Part shown: positions 49,515 to 61,466 of the stretch, in pieces
Position numbering within the stretch: the stretch's first letter is position 1
How the letters are laid out: each line of letters starts with the position of its first letter
DNA from: Hygrocybe punicea
Lineage: Eukaryota > Basidiomycota > Agaricomycetes > Agaricales > Hygrophoraceae
NCBI GenBank assembly: GCA_963556145.1
Contig: OY744463.1
Location: forward strand, 1-64,000
Direction: 5' to 3'
Length of the DNA stretch: 64,000 nucleotides
Translations under genes and position numbers: made by a program
Notes under the pieces: generated by a model
What the model saw: only the letters and a program-made list of their open reading frames with translations
Told to the model about the DNA's origin: nothing
The model's database searches: none

Positions 49515-49698
49515 CAGGAGCCGGCCTATGATAGATTCCTTTTTTTGTGTTGTAATAATCAAATTGTCATCTTGTCGGTTTATTTTGAAATTTTGTGTGA
49601 TGTCAAATTGTCATCTTGTCAGTTTAATTTTGAATTTTCCTCATTGTCTGCCATTGACGAGGCCACATGTTATCAAGATATATATCACATGAACCGAA

Positions 49699-51562
49699 CT
49701 ATGTATCACCATCATCACCTTCGTTGTCATCTTCATCAGTGGTAAAATGAGCATATTCGGGTTCAACTTCTCCATCCAATTCCGACTCCTCTTGTTCATC
49801 TGACAAGATCCGAGCACCATGAAGCCGAAGACCTTGAGTGGGCGGACTGACCAAGCCACCGATGTACTTATGTCTTTTTGGTCCAACTACATTGCCACCA
49901 TTGCGGAATGGCTTCATGTTCAGTAAAAGCTCCATCTTTCCTGCTCAAGACGACTCACGGTTTCGAGGTGAGCAGTTAGGACAGGACCAAGTTCGGCCGC
50001 TTCTCCATTCTCGTGGAAGGCTTGCAGTAGTTGGTGATACGTTGCCCAAAATGACTTCGAAGATACCACAGGATCGCCAATCGCCGCATACAATTTACTG
50101 GCACGCTCATGAAACAGGGGAGGCACCAGCTCGAAAACTGGATGGTCAGGAGGTGCATAGAGGGATTCGGCCTCATCGAATAGCTCGGGCAGCACAGGTA
50201 TCTATTTCGCTGTGTGAAAACAGGTATCAATGGAATAATTGCGGTACAATACTTTGAAATCAAGCGCATCGAATTGATGTGGTTTGGCCCTGATAAGGGA
50301 TGGAATGCCGTGGGGTAGGATCTTGTTTTTGTCGGCACGAGGAGCCGTTCTATTCTTGAAGCTAACCCAATCGTTGATCTCAGCTTGAAGCCAAGGAATT
50401 GCAAGCCAACGGAAGACTAGGCTACATGACAGTAGAAATAGTCAGAATAGACAATATCTGAAGGCAATAATAGATTACTTTTCAAGAACATCATTCATGT
50501 CGTACCACCCATTGTGAACCCCTTCTTCGAGGATGTCTTCGAAGCCAGGAGAGAAATCACGGCGGAACACAGACCACTTGATTTCCGATAAAATGTTATT
50601 GTGACCCTTTGCATAGCGGTGCTGTAGTGTGTCAGCAAGACTGGGATCGAGCCGGTGGCGGATCATAGTGTGTGAATTGGCGGTACCAGTATTCTCAAGC
50701 CCAGGATCACTCTGCGTTATGACAGGTACACCTTACAGGTAACCAGAAGTCAAATTGACTCAGAAACGTAGAAAAGAATCACCCACCACCAATTCTCCGA
50801 CAGGTCTCCAGGTAATAGCTTGTGATAAGTGTTGGATTCTTGTTGGTCCACCATATTTTGATCCAGTTTATCTCGCCTGAGAACGCTTCCAACCCTGCAT
50901 GTAACCAGAGACCAAAACGTCCCCACTTATCGTGCTGATCTTGAGGCCATACATCATTGACCCCGGCGGCCCAAAATCGTCTTCATTTCAGACGGCGATG
51001 AAGACGATTCTCAACCTCCTTAGGCTCCACTGCTTTTAGAAGTTCTCCGATCACCTCCCTGAGTTTCATTTTATTAACAGATAAAGTGTTCTGATAGGAA
51101 TGATGACACACCTGGGAACACGATCTCCGTGAAGTTCCCTCAAACTTTTGCGGATGGATTCGGCACCACGAAAAGGAAATCGCTGCCAGATATCTCTGAC
51201 TTTTTCGAAAATCGTTTCGGCTGTGTGCTTTTGCTGGCGTGTGGACCGGAGGCCCCACTGTTTTCTGAGTCGTCGAATAGTTATTACACTGTCAGAACAG
51301 AAAAGTGAATTAAATGCATCATATTAGTTTGCAATCCGAGTCAAGGATTCAAACCTTAGCCCATATTGATTAATATCATAGTGGTCTTTGAGATGTTCTA
51401 CAAGCTTCACATCCGATAAACCAAGTTGAAAATATAGCTCCATTGGTGCTCGGATGTTCTCGTCAGGCGCTGCAAAGATATGAAAGACTTCAGATTACTT
51501 CGGGTGGGATCTTTTGGGAGTAACTGACGACGAGGCTTGTGTTGATTTTTTTGTGCAGGCAT
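49699..51562 (-). pseudogene. Integrase-core (rve-type DDE) transposon protein, broken
   Basis: On minus, after a short Lys/Gln-rich start, come a helical N-terminal region, an Arg/Lys-rich HTH-like segment (ITIRRLRKQWGLRS), then a catalytic-core pattern: VWPQDQHDKWG (first Asp), IWWTNKNP, ITQSDPGLEN (second Asp) and NNILSEIKWSVFRRDF (third acidic residue). This matches the eukaryotic integrase-core family common in mushrooms; an IS3-like relation is likely but not proven. Introns are canonical where checked (e.g. after 51347 and before 50715). Defects: TGA at 50983-50985, where CGA is expected, and a frameshift near 49925 before the acidic C-terminus. No terminal repeats were found, so it is a relic. 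Confidence 0.65.
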
Positions 51563-54500
51563 CTTGCCAGGCTTCGTCACGCGTGACCTGCCGGTCTCGT
51601 TTCCTGCCAGTGCACTGCCGAGTTCATGCTCCCCGTCGTCTGCGCCAACCCTACACATCCCGTGCCATTCCGTGATCTCGCTGCACCTCTCGCACTGCCC
51701 TACACCCTTGCGCCCCAACCGCTACCCTTACCCGTGATACTGCAGGTTTCGCCAGGGGATGGAAGGAACTCAGGTAATTACAATTGATGCACTAACTGAA
51801 ACGAACCCAGGACGGCTGATCTGCGATCGTGCGATCGTTTGGTCAGCATTGACAGCACAACCAACGAGGAGGAAGTCCGACATGAGCGGGTCGAGGAGCA
51901 GATGGCGGAGCAGATCCCCCTGCCTTTCCTCACACCCTGCTCTGACGATAATGCCGACGACACCTAACTGATTGGCCCATGTCTACGACGAAAACCATGG
52001 CCCGAAGGCACGAATATGGAATGACAACCAGGTGCGTGCGCCCACACACCCTGTGGGTTTCGCTACTGACCGACAACCGACGAAGACGACGAAGACGACG
52101 GAGGCAGCGATGGGCGGTGGCGGCGAATGAAGAAGACGGCGGATGGTGGCTGTGGTGGTGGACAACAGTGGCAGCAGGTACAGCGGAGGCAGCAGCACAT
52201 GAGGACATCAACATCGACAACGACAACGACAACGACAACGACGGCCACGACAGCCGATGTGCGGTGGCGAGAGTGGAGCCGCTGGATAGCGTCGGTGTTA
52301 CTCTCCTTCTGCATTTGCTCACTGTTCCAGCTACCCTTTCTGCCTCACGCAAGCAGACGGGCGCCTCCCATGCTTCTAACCCCCTCCTACACTTGCCTAT
52401 AGTCATTCCTGTACCTATGTATACTCGTCACTTAAATTAATCACACCATTTGCTTGTCTACGGATTGTAATAGACAATCACCTAATATACTTGCTATGGT
52501 TCTCGGGGGGTCGGGTGTCGTTAGTCAGCTTCGGAGAATCAAAAATCTGGATTTGAGGCTGATCACTCTCGGTTTCCATACTTGGCCTCAGCTGATCCGT
52601 TCGCCTTCTACTCCTTGACACAGAATTCAGTGTTTGGGCCAACACATTCCACCGTAATACCCTTTGACCACGCGAATCTAATTCAGAAGAAACCTGCTCA
52701 TCCCAACCAGCATCCATGAAAGTGTGGCGCTGTGTAGTCCTGTATAGTAGGACCCTGGCTTGTCCGTACCTAGGATACATCCACAGATTTTTCACGTTTT
52801 GGTCAACATGTCAGATCCCTGTTGGAAATTAGCCAGATGTGCTGTCCGGACATGGTTGCCCATCTGCACACCTTGCGAACATGCAAGGACCATGTCAATT
52901 GACGTGTGCATGGCGTTTGTGATGTATTGGGGATTCTTTGGTGAGCACACTGTGGCTGAGGAGCTGACCTGTTACCAAAGGAGAATGTGGAAACAGATGA
53001 CGACGAGGACTTGGGACCAGAGGATGGCAAGGATAACTGGGAGGTTGAAGGGTATGAGCCCATGTAACGTTCACACTCGTTATGATGTTCCCCCTTCCAC
53101 AACAGTGATTTCTCTCATTGTGCCTGTCAATCCCGAGCAGAAATTGATGCCATTGCAGTGAAGTACTCTCCAAGGATCGATAGTCCAGCAATGCCTCAAA
53201 TGCGCTCTGAGGTGCCCAAGTCGCCGAAGAAAAGCACAACATATTCACTGACATCAACATTGCCACAATCCCATTCGCTCTGTGAATCATCACCAATGCC
53301 ACCTTGATTCATTAAGTCTGCAACGGCCTAGATGTTACCGGATAGTACCTTCGACTGATTAACATCCATAGCACGGGCAGGAGCAACTGGTTTGATTAAT
53401 CAGAACTTGAGCTCCACGCAACTCGTATGACTATGATTGATTCAAATACCCCTCGCAGCAACAATAATCATATCGGATCTATATGCTGGCCCGAATCGCC
53501 ATATAGCTGGATCATCTTTATCAGGAATGAGTACAGTGGAGCGTGCATGTTGAAGACAACTCACTACAGCCAACTTCGGAGTCAGATTCCATTGACATCA
53601 ATTCCGGATTATCAAAGGGGCTTCTTGTTCGCACAGATTCATCATCGACGATGGTAGAGAATGACGATGCTACTTCCCAATCGCATGGGTGGATTCCATG
53701 AGAGTTTCTTTCCGGAGAGACTGTTTGTCGAATTTGGTCACGTAGTACATAATTTTATCTGAAAACTGCTCACCACTTTGGTCACTGATTGCTAACTCAA
53801 CCGCACCTGAGGAGCGAGATTTCAAGACATCTTTTTCGTCGAGCTGCTTATGATGGCCTCCTGCTTTCGTTCGGCCTTTCTTGTGGAGTAGTTCATCGCG
53901 CTCCATACTTTGGAGGTTGCCTTTTGGAACGCCACCACTCGGTCTACCACCACCACTACTTGGCGGCCACGACCGGACCCTCGCCCGCGACCTCTCCCAG
54001 ATCCACCACTGCCACTAGGTCCACTTCTTCCACTAGATCGCATCACCCTCACGCCGCGCCTTTCCAGATTTCGTAGCACGGATGGCTACCTCTTCGCCTT
54101 TCATGTATAGTCCAATCCAGGACATCAGTGCTGCGAGGACAGCTTCAATTTTCAATGGCAGCCTCCAGTAACGCCGTTCCTCAATCCGGGATCCGCAGGT
54201 GACAGCGGAATAAAGCTAGGTGATTTACGGGGAGAGGTGGCTGTGATCGCCAGGACGTCAAATATCCGGGGCGCATTTTGGTTCGCTGGAGATGTTCGGG
54301 CAGGGGCGGGTACAAAGTGATTGTTTTGGAGGGTGGAGAGACTTGGCAGGTGCGGAGTGGAGATGAAACTTTCGACCACGTCTTCTGGCCTCAAAATCAC
54401 AATGGTGAAGAGCCCAAGATATGGCAAACTGGATGCTGGATCGGGTAAGGTGACACCATTGCGAGCCAAAGTAAATCAAACACCTGACCATCAAGGCGTA

Positions 54501-54982
54501 AGACAATCAAAACATTCCTATATCGATGGGGTAATTATAGATGTAGTCAAGCACAGGCAAAGAGGGAGTAAGGGCGATAAGATTGGGTGTAAAGAAACCA
54601 ATGTGGCGGGGCACTCTGCATGCTCCAGTTAGCTTCGAACAACTGAATAGCGTCTCACTTACGTGCCAGTGATAATGCCCAGATTAACTTCATCACCGAG
54701 CTGGGGAACGTGATATGCTTAGCGCCAGCTTCAAGCGACGTTTCACTGATACGAACCTGGCTTGCACCCGGCTCGGATGCTGACTTCAGGGAGCCTTTGG
54801 AGGCAAATCGCCTAGCGATGGTGATACCTTTCACGAATCGCGTTTTTGACAGACTTGGCAAACGTGGTTTGAGAATCGCGCAGTATGTTACACTGGGGAC
54901 TCGTACGCAGGGATATAGAAATCCTTGCATATCGTGGCTGTAGTAATTTCCATATTAGGAAGGTTCTGCCAATGCCAGTAAC
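51563..54982. other. Gene-poor region with weak coding fragments
   Basis: Low-complexity (gac/cga)n DNA occupies about 52075-52250. Minus-strand stretches at 53670-53906 (Lys/Ser-rich), 54152-54469 (Pro-rich) and 54655-54930 look partly protein-like, and an 'RGRGRGSGRGR' segment lies at about 53960-54010. I could not join any of them into a gene or name a family. Other open frames appear to be chance. Confidence 0.45.
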
Positions 54983-55958
54983 TTGGGCAAAACGGCAGAG
55001 TTCTGCCAACTGGTTCTAGACTGCGGGATTAGTACACACCGCGTTTACACCACATTGATGGACTTGTGCTACACCCTGGTAGCAAGGTTCAGGGTTCGCC
55101 CAGCAATTTGCCGGAGAAGGTCGATTGAAACGGTCAACACAGGCCTAGGGACTGTGGTTGGTTTTCCAACCGCCCTCGGAATGCCCTTGAAGAACTGTCT
55201 CACTACACTCGGTCGAGCTCTGCTCTACCTGTTCATCATACTTCTATGCTTCCTTTGGGCCGTAGCATGCTTTGTCTCCGTTATGTCAGTTACTTGCTTG
55301 ATAGGTTTCTGCAGGAATTGTCAAACAGGGAGAACGGGGGGACTGCATGACCTCCCTTTGATTTGTGACGGTATGTCATTGGCAGAGCATACACCAGCAA
55401 AGGATGTAGGTGGCTCTGGACTTTTACGGAATCAACGAGTAAAGTGCCTTGATCAGTCCGTCCAAACCAAGCTCAGGCTATTTCCACTTTTTCTCCTCAG
55501 CACCGGTTGATCCACGCAACGAACTACCAGATCTACCGTATCATAACTCGGATGAGCACATACGTATAGCCCAGGTGCGTGATTCTATACCACAACACCA
55601 ACCTCACGACCGCGTACCTCAGAGGCAGAACTCGGCTCGCATAGTTCAACTCCACCAGCCTCAAATTTACCGTCCGAGTCAATCACCTCTACCATATCCT
55701 TCCCCAATCCGAAGTCAGCCCCAATCTCCCCAACGTTCCCCTTCATACTCCGAGCAACCTTCATTCTTGGGGGACCAACCGCCAGAATGGCCAAGCCCCC
55801 CACCTCGGGCACACCAGTCTCCGCATCAGCACTCACCTCCTCCACTGAGAGAAGAGTATCTAGTCCCAACTGAGCCCCCGCCGTACGAGCCCGTATCTGG
55901 ACTGCCCACACCACCGTTGTCACCAGTATTGCCAGTATACCAGCGTCATGCACACTGA
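54983..55958 (+). CDS. Possible membrane protein with Pro/Gln-rich tail
   Basis: The first open segment (54983-55510) encodes a single strongly hydrophobic segment (LYLFIILLCFLWAVACF) near residue 90, flanked by Cys-rich sequence. A second segment (about 55500-55958), in another frame, encodes a Pro/Gln/Ser-rich tail with PPPY-like and SP motifs. A pyrimidine-rich acceptor (tttttctcctcag, about 55500) could join them, but the phase of the obvious donor does not fit. I infer one gene of about 300 aa, possibly with an unseen intron. Function unknown. Confidence 0.35.
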
Positions 55959-56539
55959 AAGCTGAGTATGAAGGAACCAACATTGGTACTTTTCTATGTC
56001 GCCTGGTTCTTTTCTCATCAGTGAAAAGATGTTTTCAGCTGAATGTCAAACAGAAATCAGGGTATTGCGGGACCGATTCATTCAAGAATCTACAAAATAC
56101 CAAGGGACACCGAAGAAGAAGCGTAAGCGGCAGGAAGATTTCTCCGAGGGCGCGTCGCAATATATGTCCATCAAAATATCATGGTGATCTTTTCAAGCAG
56201 TAGATGTCGATGTGCAGGTAGTGGAGGTGCCAATTACCAAGAAGCATTCCTTTTCTCGTATTATTTTTGTAATAGGACACTAGATGGAATTTCAAGGATA
56301 TGTAGCAGTCTTTTCAACTGGAGAAACCTCCTGAGAATCCGAAAGACAGGGTTCCTGGGTAGTCTAACATGCCGACATTAGCCCGGTGGGAAAGAAACGG
56401 CTGCGATCTCACCGAGGATCCACACGAACTGTTTTCGTAACAGTCATGCTATTACATGTTTCTTCCCTGTAGCCACTCGTATTGGTTGTCCCATCTATGT
56501 ATGAACCTCTACTATTCAGGTTATAGAGCATAGTAAGAG
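55959..56539. other. No supported gene
   Basis: Short open frames only; nothing recognised. Confidence 0.5.
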
Positions 56540-56599
56540 CATAGACTCGGCCCAGGCAAAACCCAAATTTCATTGATGCTGCAGAAGTGATCAGTCCCT

Positions 56600-57175
56600 C
56601 TCATGAAGTATTGCAGGTAGACTGACCATTGCTCTCTGTGTCGTTTACAAAATACGACCAAAGATAATAAACAACAACCGATGTCACCGGATAGTGGCTG
56701 CTATAAGCTTGCGAATGAGACTGAACAAATTATTATATCGAGATCAGATGAAGCCCGTCGTTAAAGGCATTAGGAAATATACCTCTGAGTATTCTTGAAA
56801 CGGTGACTTGATCCGACTTAACTGCCAAATGACCGCAACAGCAATGGCAGCTTCTGTAGCCGCACTCAAGCTGAACCAAATTCTACGATCATAAAAATGT
56901 TATTAGAAACTGTCAACGGTAATGGCGGGAATAATACGTACATTCCAGATGCCACCAACAGGTTCCCTTCCAGAAACATAGTGGCGACAAACAGGCGAAT
57001 AGTTTTGAGAGAACCTCCAAACTACAATCAAGATAAAAACATATCACAAACCGGGAATGTGGTGACAAACTTCAGCGAGCACAAGGAGGACCAATATCAG
57101 TGTGATGTACTTGTTTTCACTCCTGTGGATCAGAGCGTGCTTTGAACACCGGAGCTCGAGATGAAAAGAAAATAA
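56600..57175 (-). pseudogene. Remnant of a multi-pass membrane protein (DUF6534-like)
   Basis: The minus strand shows hydrophobic helices (YITLILVLLVLAEVCHH, then LFVATMFLEGNLLVASGM, then WFSLSAATEAAIAVAVIWQL) and a following SLIRKLI segment after an intron-like gap. The order resembles the fungal seven-helix DUF6534 family. The SLIRKLI segment does not join in frame and is followed by several stops, so the gene is decayed. The pogo-like element lies 131 bp upstream, but I could not find the gene's 5' end on its far side. Confidence 0.3.
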
Positions 57176-57305
57176 CTTACATTCGATAGTAACGATCAAT
57201 TGTATGCAAACAGCATGTGTGTATATCACCCCCTGTTTGGCTACTTCGAGGAGAAGGCGCCCCTTCACGTTCAGAAGAATGTCAAATCCCATGGACCGCT
57301 ATTTA

Positions 57306-57330
57306 CTGTACTAAATCAATCAATTCGTCA
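57306..57330. repeat. Left terminal inverted repeat, pogo-like element
   Basis: 25 bp, complementary to 61440-61464 without mismatch by eye. The outermost bases are ctgtactaaatc, preceded by TA. Confidence 0.95.
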
Positions 57331-57451
57331 GTCACGCGTCACAGGCAGGTCGAAATTGACGAAATGTCACACCTGTCCCGCGTCACAGGCATGGGTGACG
57401 AAAATTCAAAACAAGTCTTATTTTTAAGCTATTATTAGATGAAAAATAGAA

Positions 57452-60400
57452 CTACGTGGCCTCGACATCGGATCCCTCGTCATCATTATGGCGCCAGAAT
57501 GTCTTTGCGCTGTAGAGCTTATTCGCCACCTTTATCCTCTTCCCTCGACCAGTGTTTGTCTCAGTTGGCCTAGCCTCATGGTGAGCTTCTTCGACAGGCG
57601 TGTGAATGATGGCCGGAACTTCGTTGATGCCGTTGTCAACAGGATCCTCGTTTTCATCCTCGGCCTTCCTGTTCAATACCAAACCACCACCAGCTTGAGT
57701 AGCCAAGCCATCCGGTCTCTTCCCTTCAACAAGATCGGATAGGACAGCAGCCATACCAACACTGCTGTCGTCACCCAGGTCATCATCATCCCCATCTTCA
57801 AAGGCCATGTCTTCATCAACGTCGTCGGCTGGTCCAGGCAACTGACTATCGGTTTTCTCTTGTTCTAGCTCAGCCCAAAACATCGGATCCTCAGTTTTCA
57901 AGTTGCGGAGCTTCTCGCGGGCTAGAAATGATGTCAAACTCTCATACGAGAGGTTCCAGGTTCGGACGTGGCACAGATGAAATGCCTGGGAGGATCAAAA
58001 TATTCGACATGCAGGCCAACTTGCATACATGTGAGTCAACACACCTTCTTTACAAGGGTTTCATTGCCGATACATTTTTGTGCATTCCAGAGCCATGCAA
58101 CACTGCAATCTCGAAGTGATGCCAAGCGCTTGTCAATCGCAATTACATCAGCCTCCTCCTCTATCTGTTTCACCATCTCTTCTACGACAGCTTCATGGTA
58201 GGAGCGCTTAATGGAGTGCTTGAATGGTCGCTGGATCCCGGTATCACATGGCTGATGTACACCAGTGCATCCGCCGGGTACGTAGTCGAGGATGATATTG
58301 GGGTGATTTTCAGCCATCCAGGTGCGGAACTCCTGGGAACGATGAACGGCCCATACGTCAATCTGCAGCAGTGCCTTCTGACTTTCCGGGAGCCCCAGCT
58401 TCGTCTTCTCCTCTTCAAAATAAGGTGCGAGGATGTGATCCACCCATAAACGCATTGTACGCTGATTGGACCAATAGGTCTTTGTCCTGGAGTATTCAAG
58501 ACGCATCCCTGCACCAATCAGGTCATTGTAGTGAGGGGCCGACTTTGAAGGACACGATCGGTCAGTTTTGCCAACGTAGATTGCCTGGAAGGGTAAGAGT
58601 GTGCCATTATTTGCAATGGCAACCATCACTGTAAATGCTTGCTTCTCATCGCCACCCACCAGGGTCACTTGCTTCGCGTTAGTCGGTGCATATGTGAACT
58701 TGTCACCTGGTGCAAATGTGACTTGAGTTTGGTCCGCATTGACGTAGAGCGATGAAGGTATGTCGTATTCCTTGATACTATAGGCCTTTCGCAGGAATGA
58801 CTTCTCACACTTGTCCTCCCAGTCCTCCGGAATTTTTTGGGCCGCCCGTGTTGCCTTTCTCTGGGACCATTTCAGATTATGCTTGACCCATTTGCGGACG
58901 AAGTTATCGGATGCACGGAATGTTGACCGGTCACGATACTGGACCTCAAGAATGATAGGCTTCATCAGCATGATGGTTGCCAGCATCACACCACGTATGG
59001 TGATAACGGAGAGCGGGGCAGATACATTACGCAGGGCAAGGAGCCTTCTCTTGATCATGTCGACGACCTCAGGGTAGTGTCCCTAAGGTTACAGTCAGCT
59101 AAGGTTCGTGTCAGTCCAGTTGAGCCTCACCAGAACACCACGCTGGCCACCTTTATTATGCCCAGGATCGTTGCCTTGTTCGACCTTCTTCATCATTTTG
59201 TCCGTCCACCGAGGCCTCTCACCGGTCCGGTCAATCCATGAATTAATTGTGGTCCACCTGAGACCAGCAAATACTTCTGGATCCCGCTTCTGCAAGACTC
59301 TCACAATCTCGGACGAGCTCATTGTCCAGCCGACCTGTTTTGCTGCGAGCTGGATTTGAGACCAACAGAAGGGTGTGTGCCAGTTGTGGTATTTGGCCGG
59401 CCTAACAGGTACCTTTTTCTTCCGTCCAGATTTCTTCTTGTTTGCTGCTTTGATCTTCATTTTGAGAGCACGAGCAGGGCGGGTAAGTTCAGCTATGGTC
59501 ATACGCATTTTCTTTGAACTTGAATCATCTTCAAGCTGAACGTCGACTATCTGAAATATCATGACCAATTGGATCAGTCTTTTCCTACGACAACGGAGCT
59601 TTCACGTTACTTTTCGTTTCTTGCCACCTGGGCTCCGGATGCCCTGCTGGATATCCCTGTCCTTTTTCCGACTTCTTTCCTTCTGTTTCCGGAGACGTGC
59701 GCCCTCCCTTTTAACTTCAGTCTTGATATGTGTTGCAAGTTCATTCTGATGCTGATCTTCTTCACGCTGCCGTTCGATTTGCTCTTGTTCCTGTGCTAAC
59801 TGCAAATTGTAGACTTCCACAGTACATGGCTTGAAGAAGCGGAGCAGCCCACGAGGCTCGCTCCCCTGAGACAATTCCAGCCCTGCCCGAATGGATGATG
59901 TAGCTTGAATTTTTGATACCGTTGGTGCTTCCACTGCTTTGCCGTCCGGTCCCCTTGATTGACCAGTTGGCAGTAGCAAGTCCGAGAGGGTCCTGTCGTC
60001 ATTAGATGTCTCAGCTGTCTCCACCTCTGTCGTGACCATCTCTTCATCTGTCCCAATCATCTCAACCTCTGACTCACTGTCTGACATCTTGGCACCCTGA
60101 GCAGGCTTCGATTTCTGAGATATCAGATGAGTCCATTCGACAAAAGTTAGAAAGATGATGTGTTGCTCACCTCAGGCTGACTGAGATGTCGCTCGACTAT
60201 CCTCAGTAAGACTTCTAGCCTCGCATCTGCTACCTGACCTGCATCTATCTTCAGATGTTTTCCCATGGAAAAAAATGCGACAAGAGCATTCCATGACAAG
60301 AGACCACACGAATGTCCATCCCTCTGTGAAGAGATCGGCAAAAGCTTGTGTTTGAAGACAACCCCGCTATGGAAGTGAGTCCACCAGTCAAGTCTGTGCT

Positions 60401-61298
60401 TGACGTCATCTGGGATCTCGTCTCCCAGGGAATCTCCATACCATATAGTGCTTGATGCGAAGTCGAGGACAGCTGCTACCCAATGTGTCTGCTTGAGGTT
60501 GATAAGGAATCCCGTCTGGTCTTGGATGCCAGTGACCATGGCATGGCCCTGCTGGCGGTGCCAACGGAAGGACCTGTCAGTTGCATATTTCTCTGGATCA
60601 TTCTTGCCCTGTTTGATCTTCTCATAGAACCACGATGTTTCGACTTCCACTGACAGAACACCCTCCTGCTCGAGGTCCATGCGTAGCAGATCAAGCATCT
60701 GGTTGGCATGCTCATCTTTTAACCACTGCGTGCCAATGTATTTTGCAAGCCCAGAGATGTCATCTTCGGAATTTGAAGTGAATCCTCGGATGCATCCAGA
60801 CCATGGTAAGCAGCTTAATGCTTTAAAAACTCGGTCAATGACAGCCCGTGATCCAGCTTCTTGATCCTTCAGGTTATGCTGGCGTGTTTGCAGTGTGTTG
60901 TTAGCTGCTGCCCAAAGCTCTTGAGTCTGCCGTATGGTTATTGACTGTTCCCAGTAGGAAACTATCCATAAGGGATAGGTCATGTTGGGACTCGCAGCAT
61001 GTGGGGACCATGCATGTGGGCATTTGATAGAAGATGCCTCTGTATCCCTGCGTTGAAGAGCATCGCGTAACTTTTGGACAATAGCCTCCGGTGGGGTGGG
61101 AATTTGGGAGATTATGTGTGAGTCCGTTGCGGCTGGTGTCCTGCTGTCGAAGTAGGGCTGCACATTATCATATTTGCACACCGAAAGCACCATTGGCAGT
61201 GGATATTGGAGCAACCCCAAGACAGAAAGTTGTGGATCAGGCAGAAGTTGGCTACGAAAAGCAGCTGGAATTATTAGGGCATTTTTACTGGCACACAT
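57452..61298 (-). CDS. Ulp1/C48 SUMO-peptidase fused to a DDE_1 (pogo-type) transposase, about 1207 aa
   Basis: I read five exons: 60171-61298, 59611-60114, 59131-59550, 58045-59082 and 57452-57985. All four introns (48-60 bp) are canonical and in phase 0; the total is 1208 codons with no internal stop. Exon 1 ends in a Ulp1-like domain: THWVAAVLDF (His272), WYGDSLG (Asp289), SSQRDGHSCG (Gln325, Cys331). Exon 2 is acidic, then a Lys/Glu coiled coil. Exon 3 is basic with HTH-like helices. Exon 4 has an HTH_Tc5-like segment (DNFVRKWVKHNLKW) and the DDE_1 core: VNADQT (Asp801), LQIDVWAVHRS (Asp926), HQPCDTGIQRPFK (Asp964). Exon 5 is an acidic tail. The first in-element Met is uncertain; 61193 is an alternative. 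A frame open upstream runs through the TIR, so the exact start needs RNA evidence. Confidence 0.88.
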
Positions 61299-61439
61299 AG
61301 TGGGACGAGGACAGGTGGTGCCTTGCAAAAAAATTAAATTAGGGGGACACAGGCGTGGCGAAATGTGGCCTGTGTCACAGGTCACACCCCAACCTGACGA
61401 AATTTTGATTTCATCAGGCATGTCACAGGTCACATGGGG

Positions 61440-61464
61440 TGACGAATTGATTGATTTAGTACAG
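61440..61464. repeat. Right terminal inverted repeat, pogo-like element
   Basis: 25 bp ending gatttagtacag, followed by TA. It is the inverted partner of 57306-57330. Confidence 0.95.
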
Positions 61465-61466
61465 TA

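Larger units (their letters stand above)
57306..61464. mobile_element. pogo/Tc1-mariner-type DNA transposon encoding a Ulp1-transposase fusion, 4159 bp
   Basis: Perfect 25-bp terminal inverted repeats (57306-57330 and 61440-61464, starting ctgtactaaatcaatc) are flanked on both sides by TA (57304-57305, 61465-61466). TA duplication is the signature of the Tc1/mariner/pogo superfamily. Subterminal regions carry gtcacagg-type repeats on both sides, probable transposase-binding sites. A single intact gene on minus fills the interior. Perfect TIRs, target duplication and an intact gene indicate recent insertion. Confidence 0.93.

Noticed and set aside
51979..52440. 153-codon Arg/Trp/Asp-rich protein
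   Set aside because: Produced by (cga/gac)n low-complexity DNA; the opposite strand is equally open.
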